Shown in pieces: positions 53,251 through 62,092 of a DNA stretch of 64,000 nt; position 1 is the stretch's first letter; every line of letters starts with the position of its first letter. Under the pieces are notes generated by a model. That model worked only from the letters and a program-made list of their open reading frames with translations. It had not been told where the DNA came from and made no database searches. The position numbers and the translations under genes were made by a program. The DNA is from Acidobacteriota bacterium (GTDB lineage Bacteria > Acidobacteriota > Holophagae > Acanthopleuribacterales > Acanthopleuribacteraceae), in NCBI GenBank assembly GCA_020439745.1, contig JAGQSC010000015.1:124001-188000 (forward strand). The letters are read 5' to 3'.

Positions 53251-53321
53251 AGCTGCTCGTCACAACGTTTGGATTCTGGTATGGTGTAAACGACGTCATT
53301 ATTCAGTCTGTGAAGGGCTAG
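53247..53321 (+). CDS. Possible 24-residue ORF bridging two operon genes
   Basis: A GTG overlapping the previous stop (GTGA) opens a frame of 24 codons (MKLLVTTFGFWYGV, then NDVIIQSVKG) that stops two bases before the kinase ATG. It could carry ribosomes from one gene to the next, or be chance. No independent Shine-Dalgarno is apparent. Confidence 0.2.
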   Translation: MKLLVTTFGFWYGVNDVIIQSVKG

Positions 53322-53323
53322 CC

Positions 53324-55540
53324 ATGGGAAATTGGGCGCGCCAGGCTAGGCAGGCGCTGAGCCAAAAGGAATACATGCGGGCAGGCGATTTCTTCAAGCT
53401 CGACGGGAATTATCGAGCCGCAGTGAAGGCCTATGTCAAGGGCGGGATTTTCGGCAAGGCTGCACAGATTTATGAGAACTTAGGCAAGCCCAAAAAAGCC
53501 GAGAAGCTACTCCTAAAGAGTGGGACACCCACAGAACTGGCGGATTTCCATATCCGACAAGGCAATCCTCAGTCGGCCGTCGAAATATACCTAAAGAATG
53601 GGATGGAATACGACGCGGCCGAGCTATATGAACGCCTGAATATGACGGATCGTGCGGCAGCGATCTTCCAAAAACTTGGCTTCTACGAAAAGGCCGGGGT
53701 CATGTATGGGCGCCTGAACATCCACGACAAGGCCATCCACTGTCTTAGCCTGGCCGTGAAACAACTATTGGCTCTGGGCACACCAGACGCAAAGGCTCGC
53801 ATTCAAAAATACCAAGATTGGATCGCCAATTTCTGTGTGGCGGACAACCGATTCCAACAAGCCGCCGAAATCTTTGAGGAGTTGGCTCAATTCGAAAAAG
53901 CGGCCAAGTGTTATACGAAAGCCGAGATGTTTGTTCAGGCAGCCAATAACTACGTAAAGGTGGGCCGTAGACTGGACGCAGAGCGCGTTTTGGCGAAGAG
54001 CCCAGACCCAAGTGCACGGGCCATGCTGGGTAAACTGGCTCACGAATCCGGTGATTATCAAAAAGCGGTCGAGCACCTCAAAGGGACGGGTCAATACGCG
54101 GAACTGGCTCAGTCACATGAGCAACTGGGTAATTACAAAGAAGCTGCAGAGCTGTTTGAAAAGGCTTCAGACATGCAAAGAGCTGGAGAGCTCTATGCGA
54201 AGGCTGGTGACCACCAACGAGCCGCTTTGATCTTTGAACAGCTGGGTGAATTCGATCAAGCAGCCCAAAACTATGAGGTCCAACAAAACTTTCGCCACGC
54301 CGCGAAGCTATATCACATGGCCAAACAGCCCTATAAGACAGGGTTCTGTTATTACAAGATCGGAAAGTTTGAAGAGTCATTAGAAGAGTTACAACGGGTG
54401 GAGTCCATAGACCCTAACTATCTCGACGCCAAGAACATCATGGCGAGAATCTTCTTTAAGCAAGGTTACTATTCGGTTGCGACCAAGGTGCTTGAGGAAC
54501 TCACAAGTAAAACGACACTTTCTGATGACAATTTGAGTACCTATTACCTACTGGCACGTTGTTTGGAAGAGTTGCAGGAATTCAAAGAAGCGGCCCGCTA
54601 TTACGAACGGATCTGTTCGCACAAGGTCACGTACCGCGATGTGCGCAATCGTGTAGAAAAGCTGAACAAACATCTTGGTCGTTCGCGATCTAATCCCACA
54701 TTCGAGGATTCGGCAACACCCACCAATCTACAAGTGGGCGATATCATTGCCGACCGCTTCCGCATCGTATCGGAAATTGGGAAAGGCGGCATGGGTTTCA
54801 TTTATAAAGTACGAGATCTCGCACTCGACCGCGATGTGGCATTGAAGATGTTACTCAGTAACCGCGGCAGTTTTGAAGAACTCAAAACCGAGCTTATCAA
54901 TGCCCGCGACCTGACCCATCAATACATCATCAAGGTATTCGATATTGGGGAGTGGAAAGGCGTCTTTTACTTCACCATGGAACTGGTTGAAGGAGAAACG
55001 CTCAAGGCATACATCGAGCGATCAAATGGCGGAGAAATCGAAGAGAAACTGAAGTTGCTGGTGAAGATTTGCGAGGGTCTCAGTTCCGCCCACCAGAAGG
55101 GCATTATTCATAGGGATATCAAACCGCAGAATATTCTCATTAATGCCGAAATGGAGCCCAAAATACTGGACTTCGGTATTGCACGACGGGTCACGGACGA
55201 GGGTAAGAACCAAGGCATCAGCGGCAGTCCCAAATACATGGCACCCGAGCAGATACAAAACACCGGCGCAGACCCGAGGACTGATATTTATGCCATTGGC
55301 ATCATCATGTTCTACATGTTCACCAAAACGGAACCTTTTACTGGAAAGGACGCCAATCAAATCCTGCTCATGCAAATCAATCGGCCATTGCCTGATCCCG
55401 CGAGCGTCAACCCAACCGTACCCTATTGGCTTACCGAGATTATTCGCAGATGCTGCCAGAAAAACAAAGACATGCGTTACAACGACATGGAAGAGTTGAT
55501 CAACGAGTTGAACTTGAACATCATGGATCTGAACGCGTGA
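53324..55540 (+). CDS. TPR-repeat protein with C-terminal Ser/Thr protein kinase
   Basis: 738 residues. The first 450 are TPR/TPR-like helical repeats (for example GNYRAAVKAYVKGGIFGKAA and GNYKEAAELFEKASDMQRAG). The kinase domain (about 472-735) has a glycine loop GKGGMGFIYKV, Lys508 in VALKM, HRDIKPQN (from 596) and DFG (616), so it should be active. Bacterial kinases of this type usually put the catalytic domain first; here repeats lead. No membrane helix, so cytoplasmic. AAGGGC lies before the ATG. It overlaps the next gene as GTGA. Confidence 0.93.
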   Translation: MGNWARQARQALSQKEYMRAGDFFKLDGNYRAAVKAYVKGGIFGKAAQIYENLGKPKKAEKLLLKSGTPTELADFHIRQGNPQSAVEIYLKNGMEYDAAELYERLNMTDRAAAIFQKLGFYEKAGVMYGRLNIHDKAIHCLSLAVKQLLALGTPDAKARIQKYQDWIANFCVADNRFQQAAEIFEELAQFEKAAKCYTKAEMFVQAANNYVKVGRRLDAERVLAKSPDPSARAMLGKLAHESGDYQKAVEHLKGTGQYAELAQSHEQLGNYKEAAELFEKASDMQRAGELYAKAGDHQRAALIFEQLGEFDQAAQNYEVQQNFRHAAKLYHMAKQPYKTGFCYYKIGKFEESLEELQRVESIDPNYLDAKNIMARIFFKQGYYSVATKVLEELTSKTTLSDDNLSTYYLLARCLEELQEFKEAARYYERICSHKVTYRDVRNRVEKLNKHLGRSRSNPTFEDSATPTNLQVGDIIADRFRIVSEIGKGGMGFIYKVRDLALDRDVALKMLLSNRGSFEELKTELINARDLTHQYIIKVFDIGEWKGVFYFTMELVEGETLKAYIERSNGGEIEEKLKLLVKICEGLSSAHQKGIIHRDIKPQNILINAEMEPKILDFGIARRVTDEGKNQGISGSPKYMAPEQIQNTGADPRTDIYAIGIIMFYMFTKTEPFTGKDANQILLMQINRPLPDPASVNPTVPYWLTEIIRRCCQKNKDMRYNDMEELINELNLNIMDLNA

Positions 55541-56226
55541 AACGCTGCGTAGTTGTATACGTGAAGTTCCCAAAAACGGGCGAAGTCAAAACCCGATTGG
55601 GCAATGACCTAGGGATGGAGCAAGCTTGCGAGCTATATCGCGATGTGGCCGAACGATTGATCACCGAGGTTTACCCCATTGGTGACGCCTATCAATTGGT
55701 CATTTTCTGCGACCCGAGTCACGCCATCGAGGACTACCAGAATTGGTTGGGGCACCCATTCACGTTCCATCATCAAGTGGGCGATCACTTGGGACTCCGT
55801 TTACAGAACACGGTCAAGCAAATGATTGAAGACGGCTTCGATAAGATCATAATTGTCGGATCCGATTGTCTCGGATTCGATGAGGAAACCCTTTCAACTT
55901 GGTTCTCGCACTTGGATCAACGAGACCTACTTCTCGGACCCACGGCAGATGGGGGTTATTACCTGATTGGCATGAGCCGCAACCACCCGGGCGTATTCCA
56001 CAACATCCCCTGGAGCACGGATGGCGTTATGACAGCAACCCTCAATCGCATTGAGGATCTAGGCCTGAGCTATTGGATGCTGGAAGAGCGGTTTGACCTT
56101 GATACCCTCGAAGATTTGACCGCCTTCCGCGAGTCACTTCCGGAAAACCACTATTTGGCCCACAAGATTGACAGATTGGTGCTTGAGCGTCTTGCCGCAC
56201 TTAAGGGTAACGACGATCTGGAGTAA
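55537..56226 (+). CDS. DUF2064 / TIGR04282-type glycosyltransferase-like protein
   Basis: 229 residues. The N-terminal pattern VVVYVKFPKTGEVKTRLGND, then IIIVGSDCLGF and LLLGPTADGGYYLIGM, with WSTDGVMTATL, matches the nucleotide-sugar-transferase-like family DUF2064 (TIGR04282). The GSDC and DGGYY motifs are conserved nucleotide-sugar contacts in the GT-A fold. GTG 55537 overlaps the kinase stop. These proteins often sit beside family 2 glycosyltransferases, as here. Substrate unknown. Confidence 0.87.
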   Translation: MKRCVVVYVKFPKTGEVKTRLGNDLGMEQACELYRDVAERLITEVYPIGDAYQLVIFCDPSHAIEDYQNWLGHPFTFHHQVGDHLGLRLQNTVKQMIEDGFDKIIIVGSDCLGFDEETLSTWFSHLDQRDLLLGPTADGGYYLIGMSRNHPGVFHNIPWSTDGVMTATLNRIEDLGLSYWMLEERFDLDTLEDLTAFRESLPENHYLAHKIDRLVLERLAALKGNDDLE

Positions 56227-56242
56227 GTCCAACCTCAGTTTG

Positions 56243-57373
56243 ATGCTGGCCGCGATCATCTTTGCAGTCTCACTTTATCTGCAAGCGGTTATAGGCTATT
56301 TTGCGGCCCTAATCATGCTTTGTGCCGTCACCCGTGATGACGCACCGCGGCTCGCAAAGTTTCTGACCATGATCCTCTTCCTGGTTGCGCTCCCCGATCT
56401 TTCTGACGACTATCACCGGTATTTGTGGGAAGGATATCTGGGCCTGAAGGGATATTCGCCCTACCTATATGCCCCCGCCACATTGGCCGATATCGTTAAA
56501 CACCCGTCTGGTCCCCTGGTCAACAACCCTCATTTGACAGCGATCTACCCGCCTTTAGCTCAATGGATGTTTCGATTAGGAGCTTTTGTTCATCCATCCA
56601 TTTGGGGCTGGAAATGCATCATTGCCTTGTCGTTTTTGGTTTCCTATGCCTTTGATCGGTCCACCCTGAAACTGGCGTTTGTCCCCATCGTTTTGTTCGA
56701 AGGCTTCTGGAACAATCACTTGGACGTACTAGGGGTGATCCTCCTTTGGCATCTCCCCAAGGCACTTGAGCGCAAGCAACCTGCGTTGGCCGGAGCCCTT
56801 CTGGGACTGGTGTGTGCCTTGAAAATCGTTCCTATTCTTTGGTTGCCCTTCATGTTCACATCTCTATTGCCCCAGATGAGACGACAATTTCTCGCGTCAT
56901 TCGCTTTGGCTGCCATGACACCCTGGCTTTTCCATGCGGATGAAGGATTTCAGCTTTGGACCAGCTTTCTCGTTTACACCAAGACCTGGTCGTTCAATAA
57001 CCTGCTCTATCACTGCATGCAACTATTCGCAACAACACACGTTGCACGCATAGCCTTGATTTCCGGATTCGTCGTCGTTTATGTCGCGATCTTCTTCAGT
57101 GAAAAGAGCTGGCGCACAAAAGCCCTGCTCAGCTGGTTGGCCCTGATATGTTTCAGTCCCACTTTTTATCCTTGGTACTTACTTTGGCTGGTACCACTGG
57201 TGACACACACCAAGCACATCAATGGCTTGTACGCCTGTTCCTTTCTGTCTTACGCGGTCCTCCTCGGATTTCGCAAGCACGGAGTGTGGCAAGAATCATG
57301 GTGGTGGCTTGTGCCTGAGTGGATCGGTCTGGGGTTATTTGCGTTCATTGTCGTAAAAGAAGAGCTCCAATGA
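56243..57373 (+). CDS. GT-C-like multi-pass membrane glycosyltransferase
   Basis: About 376 residues and nine to ten hydrophobic helices from the start. An acidic/aromatic region after the second helix (DLSDDYHRYLWEGYLGLKGY, then SPYLYAP and YPPLAQW) has the DD/DxD-like loop expected of polyprenyl-sugar-dependent GT-C enzymes. It should move a sugar across or onto a lipid carrier at the inner membrane; donor unknown. The start is uncertain: ATG 56243 fits the first helix, but the frame is open upstream to 56168 inside the previous gene. It overlaps the next gene as ATGA. Confidence 0.75.
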   Translation: MLAAIIFAVSLYLQAVIGYFAALIMLCAVTRDDAPRLAKFLTMILFLVALPDLSDDYHRYLWEGYLGLKGYSPYLYAPATLADIVKHPSGPLVNNPHLTAIYPPLAQWMFRLGAFVHPSIWGWKCIIALSFLVSYAFDRSTLKLAFVPIVLFEGFWNNHLDVLGVILLWHLPKALERKQPALAGALLGLVCALKIVPILWLPFMFTSLLPQMRRQFLASFALAAMTPWLFHADEGFQLWTSFLVYTKTWSFNNLLYHCMQLFATTHVARIALISGFVVVYVAIFFSEKSWRTKALLSWLALICFSPTFYPWYLLWLVPLVTHTKHINGLYACSFLSYAVLLGFRKHGVWQESWWWLVPEWIGLGLFAFIVVKEELQ

Positions 57374-58059
57374 CAAATATCGACGTCTTAATACCCGCTC
57401 GCAACGAAGAACAGGCGCTTCCCCTGGTGGTCGCGGCGCTTCCCGCGAAGTTTATTCGACAGATCTATGTCGTCGACAACGGATCCACCGACAAAACAGC
57501 CCAAATTGCCCATGACCTAGGCTGTAGAGTTGTATCCTGTCCGGTGGCCGGTTACGGTCGCGCCTGTCTTGCAGGTCTCGCTGAAATGGCCAGCAATCCT
57601 CCCGACATCGTGGTGTTTTTGGATGGCGATTTCTCCGATAACCCCCAGGAATTGACGCGCTTGATCGGCCCTATTGTCTCGGGTTCAGCGGATCTCGTTT
57701 TGGGATCGCGCGTCATGGGCCAGGCGGCCAAGGGCAGCCTCACGTTTGTTCAGAGGTTCGGCAACGCTCTAGCAACCCAAATGATGGCTTGGCTCTGGGG
57801 CCACCGCTACACAGACCTGGGTCCGTTCAGGGCTATCTCATGGCGGGCACTCCAACTTCTGGACATGGAAGATGTGAATTACGGCTGGACCATTGAGATG
57901 CAGATCAAGGCCTTGCAGCAAAAACTAGCCATCATCGAAATGGGCGTGAGCTATCGGCAGAGAATTGGCAAGTCCAAGATTTCTGGTACCATTTCCGGCA
58001 GTGTGAAGGCTGGTACCAAAATCATCTGGACCATCCTTAAATATAGATGGCGAAGGTAA
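57370..58059 (+). CDS. Glycosyltransferase family 2 protein
   Basis: 229 residues. The GT2 fold begins DVLIPARNEEQALPLVVAAL, followed by YVVDNGSTDKTAQIA, the DxD-type motif VVFLDGDFSDNPQEL and LVLGSRVMG; the C-terminal part (YGWTIEMQIKAL, YRQRIGKSKISG) is like polyprenol-phosphate-hexose synthases but without membrane helices. It should transfer a sugar from a nucleotide donor, possibly to a lipid carrier used by the GT-C neighbour. ATG 57370 overlaps the previous stop as ATGA. Confidence 0.9.
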   Translation: MTNIDVLIPARNEEQALPLVVAALPAKFIRQIYVVDNGSTDKTAQIAHDLGCRVVSCPVAGYGRACLAGLAEMASNPPDIVVFLDGDFSDNPQELTRLIGPIVSGSADLVLGSRVMGQAAKGSLTFVQRFGNALATQMMAWLWGHRYTDLGPFRAISWRALQLLDMEDVNYGWTIEMQIKALQQKLAIIEMGVSYRQRIGKSKISGTISGSVKAGTKIIWTILKYRWRR

Positions 58060-58062
58060 GAA

Positions 58063-58743
58063 GTGGACGGTTTCAATCTATCCATGCTCTTTTTCCTGGG
58101 ACTGATTGGCGTGGCCGTTTTGGCCGCCTTGATCTTTCGCGGGATTCGATCTGTGGGTTCCAAAGCGTTGACAAGGCGGTTTCAACAATTTCAAGACGAT
58201 GGCAACCTGAACCATCTCATGTCCTGGCTCGCCGAAAACGAGTCGTCAAGAATGATTGAGCTTCTGGAATTCCTTGAAGCACACGAAGCCTATGAAGTGG
58301 CGAGCGATATTTGGTATCAGTGCCGGGAAAAAAACGGGAGATCGGTTCGGCTGACCATGCTCCGCATGCTCAGTCATCTGAACAATGACGAGCTGGCCGT
58401 ACCCATTGCGCAACAACTGTTGAACGATTACCCAAATGACGACGCGGTACTCGATGCTTACTTCGGCGCTTTGCTCGATGCGGGTCATCATTCCGAAGTC
58501 AAACCAAGGCTTGAACATCGCATATCGCAAAAAGTAAAGGGGACCGCATTTCAGGGACACCTCGCCCACTTGCTGGCGCTCGAAGGAAAAAAAGATGAGG
58601 CGCGTGTCATTTGGCAAGCTGTTGAACTGCAGCAACGCAACCTCGCCATCAACACGCTTGCACCCGCCACCAAGAAACTCCTGCAGCAACAACACCATCG
58701 CACTCGGGAAAAAATGAGTCTCTTCGATATCCGCTGGAAATAA
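58063..58743 (+). CDS. Membrane-anchored TPR-like protein
   Basis: 226 residues. One N-terminal membrane helix (about 7-25: SMLFFLGLIGVAVLAALIF) and a helical repeat region with LLNDYPNDDAVLDAYFGALL and HLAHLLALEGKKDEARVIWQ, reminiscent of LapB/YciM-type repeats but without a visible rubredoxin Cys motif. GTG start three bases after the GT2 stop. It is the last gene of the operon and may scaffold the glycan enzymes at the membrane. Confidence 0.75.
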   Translation: MDGFNLSMLFFLGLIGVAVLAALIFRGIRSVGSKALTRRFQQFQDDGNLNHLMSWLAENESSRMIELLEFLEAHEAYEVASDIWYQCREKNGRSVRLTMLRMLSHLNNDELAVPIAQQLLNDYPNDDAVLDAYFGALLDAGHHSEVKPRLEHRISQKVKGTAFQGHLAHLLALEGKKDEARVIWQAVELQQRNLAINTLAPATKKLLQQQHHRTREKMSLFDIRWK

Positions 58744-58745
58744 CG

Positions 58746-59126
58746 TTAAACTTCGAGTGGCTCTGCGATCTCCACAATCGAATACATATTATCGGGGCTC
58801 ACATAAACCACAAGGTCCTCAGCCCTGATCATGTGAAGCGAGAGGTCCCAAGCGGAGGCGCGGTGCATGGCCTCGACGCTGTCGGGCGGATCCACGATTG
58901 CATGATAGCCGGAACGACTGACACATACTTGGTCGAGCTGATCCGATCCCAAATGGCACAAAGCGCATTGACCTGACCAAATCAGGTGGCGTTTGTACGT
59001 GTAGTAACGGGCGTCATCAGGTACTTCACGGCGGGTGATACCCGACGCCTCAAACCCATCGAGCACGATGCCATCTTTATCTACAATCACAACCGTCTCT
59101 TTCAAGACATCCACGACAACCCGCAT
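58746..59126 (-). CDS. Hypothetical protein with one CxxCH motif
   Basis: 126 residues, no signal peptide or membrane helix. It opens with a beta-rich stretch (MRVVVDVLKETVVIVDKDGI) and contains CALCH followed ten residues later by another Cys. A CxxCH normally marks covalent haem, but without an export signal a zinc or other cytoplasmic role is more likely. No family recognised. It converges with the TPR gene two bases away and is divergent from the DUF2231-like gene. Confidence 0.6.
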   Translation of the reverse strand: MRVVVDVLKETVVIVDKDGIVLDGFEASGITRREVPDDARYYTYKRHLIWSGQCALCHLGSDQLDQVCVSRSGYHAIVDPPDSVEAMHRASAWDLSLHMIRAEDLVVYVSPDNMYSIVEIAEPLEV

Positions 59127-59170
59127 GGCACCTCCACGTGCTATCCTATCGCGCCTGAAGGAAGAAGCCT

Positions 59171-59581
59171 ATGCCCACACATGCTGTATTGGTCCATTTG
59201 CCCATTGGGCTGTGGACGTTTGGTACATTGATTCTATGCATCGCTGTTATCGGGCCCCATTCCAGTTATCGTCAGCCCGCCTGGATCATCTTATTGATTG
59301 CAACAATCGCCGCAATCGCCAGCGCTTCAACCGGACAATCTGACCTTATGCGACTCAACCCATCGGGCCAGAGTCTCTTCGTGCAACATCAACGTTGGGG
59401 CAATGCCCTGCCGTGGCTTATGGGCACAACCCTGGTATTGAGAATCCACACACAACTCGCTCGAAAGAACGTTCCAGAAACCTGGTGGACCATTCCCTGT
59501 ATTTTGATCACCGCATCGCTTTGGTGGACCGCCTATTTGGGTACTTGGGCCCTTTTCCAAGGCGCGTTGCGCCTCACTTGA
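59171..59581 (+). CDS. DUF2231-like membrane protein
   Basis: 136 residues and four membrane helices. It opens with AVLVHLPIGLWTFGTLILC, the 'HxxLVHxPIA' start of the DUF2231 family, then a helix with SASTGQSDLMRLN and FVQHQRWGNALPW, whose His are the conserved ones. The family is found in inner membranes and often near redox genes; no function is established. ATG follows GGAAGAAGCCT. Confidence 0.78.
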   Translation: MPTHAVLVHLPIGLWTFGTLILCIAVIGPHSSYRQPAWIILLIATIAAIASASTGQSDLMRLNPSGQSLFVQHQRWGNALPWLMGTTLVLRIHTQLARKNVPETWWTIPCILITASLWWTAYLGTWALFQGALRLT

Positions 59582-59605
59582 AGTTCCTTGTAAATTCCCA
59601 ACTTT

Positions 59606-59634
59606 TTGCCTTGCAGCCAATGGCTCGTTATGGT
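59606..59634 (+). promoter_or_regulatory. Predicted promoter of the tRNA-tuf operon
   Basis: -35 TTGCCT (59606-59611), 17-base spacer, -10 TATGGT (59629-59634), about 50 bases before the first tRNA. Both hexamers match four of six consensus positions. There is no competing pair in the gap. Confidence 0.45.
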
Positions 59635-59685
59635 AGCGTATGGGTCTTGCTGTGCCGAATCTGAAAGGATGAGGCGCAGGCTCGT

Positions 59686-59771
59686 GGGGAAATTCCAGAG
59701 TGGCCAAATGGGGCAGACTGTAAATCTGCTGGCGTACGCCTTCGGTGGTTCGAATCCGCCTTTCCCCACCA
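59686..59771 (+). tRNA. tRNA-Tyr (GTA)
   Basis: Acceptor GGGGAAA pairs with TTTCCCC; the anticodon arm GCAGACTGTAAATCTGC gives anticodon GTA; a long variable arm and the T loop GGTTCGAATCC are present, and CCA is encoded at the 3' end. Length 86 fits a class II tRNA. It is the first of three tRNAs before tuf. Confidence 0.97.
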
Positions 59772-59777
59772 CTTAAA

Positions 59778-59854
59778 GCGGGAATAGCTCAGTTGGCTAG
59801 AGCATTAGCCTTCCAAGCTAAGGGTCGCGGGTTCGAATCCCGTTTCCCGCTCCA
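59778..59854 (+). tRNA. tRNA-Gly (TCC)
   Basis: Acceptor GCGGGAA pairs with TTCCCGC; the anticodon loop CTTCCAA within TTAGC/GCTAA gives anticodon TCC, reading GGA and GGG; T loop GGGTTCGAATCCC; CCA encoded. It lies six bases after tRNA-Tyr and is probably processed from one transcript with it. Confidence 0.97.
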
Positions 59855-59866
59855 AGCTTATTCAGA

Positions 59867-59941
<75 letters not shown>

Positions 59942-59989
59942 CTGAATTATCCGACAAATAACTGAGACAGGTGTTAGGAGCACGGCATC

Positions 59990-61174
59990 ATGGGAAAAGA
60001 AAAATTTGATCGCAGTAAGCCGCACGTCAACATTGGCACGATTGGCCACGTTGACCACGGTAAAACAACGCTGACCGCAGCAATTACAAAAATTCTTTCT
60101 GAGAAGGGTCTGGCTAATTTCGCGGCCTACGATCAGATTGACAACGCGCCCGAAGAGCGTGAGCGTGGGATCACCATCAACACGGCCCACGTTGAGTACC
60201 AAACGCTGAACCGCCACTACGCACACGTAGACTGCCCGGGTCACGCTGACTATGTAAAGAACATGATCACTGGTGCCGCTCAGATGGACGGCGCGATTCT
60301 GGTTGTGTCGGCCGCCGATGGCCCCATGCCTCAGACGCGCGAACACATTCTGCTTGCCCGCCAGGTGCAGGTACCTTACATCGTTGTCTTTATGAATAAG
60401 ACCGACCAGGTAGACGACCCCGAATTGCTTGAACTCGTTGAAATGGAAGTTCGTGACCTGCTTTCAAGCTACGAATTCCCAGGCGACGACATCCCCATCG
60501 TCATGGGTTCTGCATTGAAGGCCTTGGAAGGCGATGCCGACCAAGTCGCTAAGATCGAAGATCTGATGACTGCCGTTGACGAGTACATCCCCACTCCGGA
60601 ACGCGCGCTCGACAAGCCCTTCCTGATGCCGATCGAAGATATCTTCTCGATCTCAGGTCGCGGTACTGTTGTCACCGGCCGTATCGAGCAAGGTGTTGTT
60701 ACCGTTGGCGAGGAAATCGAAATCGTTGGCATCCGCGACACGCAAAAGAAAGTGGTTACGGGCGTTGAAATGTTCCGCAAACTGCTTGACCGCGGTGAAG
60801 CAGGCGACAACGTGGGTCTGTTGCTGCGCGGTACTGACAAGAAAGACGTCGAGCGCGGTCAAGTCTGCGCTAAAGCCGGTTCCATCAAGCCGTTCACTGA
60901 GTTCAAGGGCGAAGTGTACATCTTGAGCAAGGATGAAGGCGGCCGACATACACCGTTCTTCAACGGCTATCGTCCTCAATTCTATTTCCGCACCACGGAC
61001 GTTACCGGTGTAGCCACTCTGCCCGAAGGTACTGAGATGGTTATGCCTGGCGACAACCTGGAGATGAGTGTCAAGCTGATCACCCCCATCGCCATGGATA
61101 AGGGCCTGCGATTCGCGATTCGCGAAGGCGGCAAAACTATCGGCGCTGGTACCGTAACCGACATCATCGCATAA
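59990..61174 (+). CDS. tuf: Translation elongation factor Tu
   Basis: 394 residues, full length. It delivers aminoacyl-tRNA to the ribosome with GTP. GTPase motifs: GHVDHGKTT (P-loop, residues 19-27), RGITI switch [13 protein letters not shown] (in place of the usual NKCD, still NKxD) and SALKALEG; beta-barrel domains 2 and 3 follow, ending [16 protein letters not shown] lies before the ATG. It is inside the tRNA-tuf-tRNA cluster, so co-transcription with the tRNAs is expected. Confidence 0.98.
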   Translation: MGKEKFDRSKPHVNIGTIGHVDHGKTTLTAAITKILSEKGLANFAAYDQIDNAPEERERGITINTAHVEYQTLNRHYAHVDCPGHADYVKNMITGAAQMDGAILVVSAADGPMPQTREHILLARQVQVPYIVVFMNKTDQVDDPELLELVEMEVRDLLSSYEFPGDDIPIVMGSALKALEGDADQVAKIEDLMTAVDEYIPTPERALDKPFLMPIEDIFSISGRGTVVTGRIEQGVVTVGEEIEIVGIRDTQKKVVTGVEMFRKLLDRGEAGDNVGLLLRGTDKKDVERGQVCAKAGSIKPFTEFKGEVYILSKDEGGRHTPFFNGYRPQFYFRTTDVTGVATLPEGTEMVMPGDNLEMSVKLITPIAMDKGLRFAIREGGKTIGAGTVTDIIA

Positions 61175-61189
61175 TTTCATAGCACACAT

Positions 61190-61225
61190 CCCCTCGTTGG
61201 CGGTCACTCGCCAACGGGGGCTTTC
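61190..61225 (+). terminator. Terminator-like hairpin after tuf
   Basis: The stem CCCC-T-CGTTGGCG (61190-61202) pairs with CGCCAACG-GGGG (61209-61220) around a six-base loop, followed by CTTTC, a short T-tract. It lies between tuf and tRNA-Trp and may attenuate or end transcription, or mark a processing point. Confidence 0.6.
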
Positions 61226-61233
61226 ACGTCTAA

Positions 61234-61309
61234 AGGGGCATAGCTCAGTTGGTAGAGCGACGGTCTCCAAAACCGTAGGCCGCGGGTTCGAGTCCTGCTG
61301 CCCCTGCCA
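61234..61309 (+). tRNA. tRNA-Trp (CCA)
   Basis: Acceptor AGGGGCA pairs with TGCCCCT; anticodon loop CTCCAAA within ACGGT/ACCGT gives anticodon CCA; T arm CGGGTTCGAGTCCTG; G discriminator and encoded CCA. It sits between tuf and secE as in many bacteria. Confidence 0.97.
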
Positions 61310-61332
61310 TCCAGATTTTTCGGAGACACACC

Positions 61333-61515
61333 GTGGCAAACGCAAAAGAATTCATGATCGAATGCACCAAGGAACTGAAGAAGGTTCACTGGCCCGAAAA
61401 GCCAACCGTGATGCAGACCAGTCTCATAGTTGCCGTGTGTACGGGCATCTTCGCAGCCTATCTTTATCTGGTAGACCTGGGCCTCGCCCAAGTGTTCAAA
61501 GCACTGATCTACTGA
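61333..61515 (+). CDS. secE: Preprotein translocase subunit SecE
   Basis: 60 residues, the short one-helix form. The amphipathic helix ECTKELKKVHWPEKPTVMQT is the SecE signature, followed by one membrane helix (about 29-47). It forms the SecYEG channel with SecY. GTG start after GGAGACACACC. Followed by nusG, the conserved order. Confidence 0.96.
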   Translation: MANAKEFMIECTKELKKVHWPEKPTVMQTSLIVAVCTGIFAAYLYLVDLGLAQVFKALIY

Positions 61516-61546
61516 GCGAAGCAAGAAAGTAAGGGAGCGACGACCC

Positions 61547-62083
61547 ATGTCCGAAACACCAATGCGGTGGTACATCGTTCATACGTATTCAGGTTACGAA
61601 GACAAAGTCAAAGAAAGCCTGGAACAGCGCTTTGAGGCACTCGACAAGATGAACCTCTTAGGTCAGGTATTGATACCCACCGAAAGCGTGATGGAAATGA
61701 AGAACGGGAAGAAGGTGGTGACCACCAAGAAACTCTTCCCCGGTTACATCTATATACAGATGGAACTCACTGACGATGGCTGGCACGTGGTCAAAAACAC
61801 ACCGCGCGTCACTGGATTCATTGGCGGTCGTAACCCGGCACCACTATCGGATGAAGAAATAGAGTCCATCCTGAATCAGGTTCAGATGGCCCAAGAGAAA
61901 CCCAAGCCAAAGTACTCCTTTGAGCAGGGAGAAAAGATCAAAATCATCGACGGACCATTTTCGAATTTCATTGGTTCTGTCGATGAGGTAAATGCAGATA
62001 AGGGAACGCTGAAGGTCATGGTGACGATCTTCGGGCGATCAACGCCCGTCGAACTCAGCTTCCACGAAGTCGAAAAGATTTGA
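61547..62083 (+). CDS. nusG: Transcription termination/antitermination factor NusG
   Basis: 178 residues. The NGN domain opens [20 protein letters not shown] and contains [20 protein letters not shown]; the KOW domain (about 120-178: [20 protein letters not shown], then [19 protein letters not shown]) follows. It binds RNA polymerase and Rho or S10. Standard length; AAGGGAGCGACGACCC precedes the ATG. Confidence 0.97.
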   Translation: MSETPMRWYIVHTYSGYEDKVKESLEQRFEALDKMNLLGQVLIPTESVMEMKNGKKVVTTKKLFPGYIYIQMELTDDGWHVVKNTPRVTGFIGGRNPAPLSDEEIESILNQVQMAQEKPKPKYSFEQGEKIKIIDGPFSNFIGSVDEVNADKGTLKVMVTIFGRSTPVELSFHEVEKI

Positions 62084-62092
62084 GGTTAAGCC

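Noticed and set aside
58921-58990. Cytochrome c call from CxxCH
   Set aside because: No signal peptide or membrane anchor, and haem attachment occurs outside the cytoplasm.
60653-61345. 230-codon minus-strand frame over tuf and tRNA-Trp
   Set aside because: Antisense to a certain tuf gene and a tRNA; an artefact of strong codon bias.
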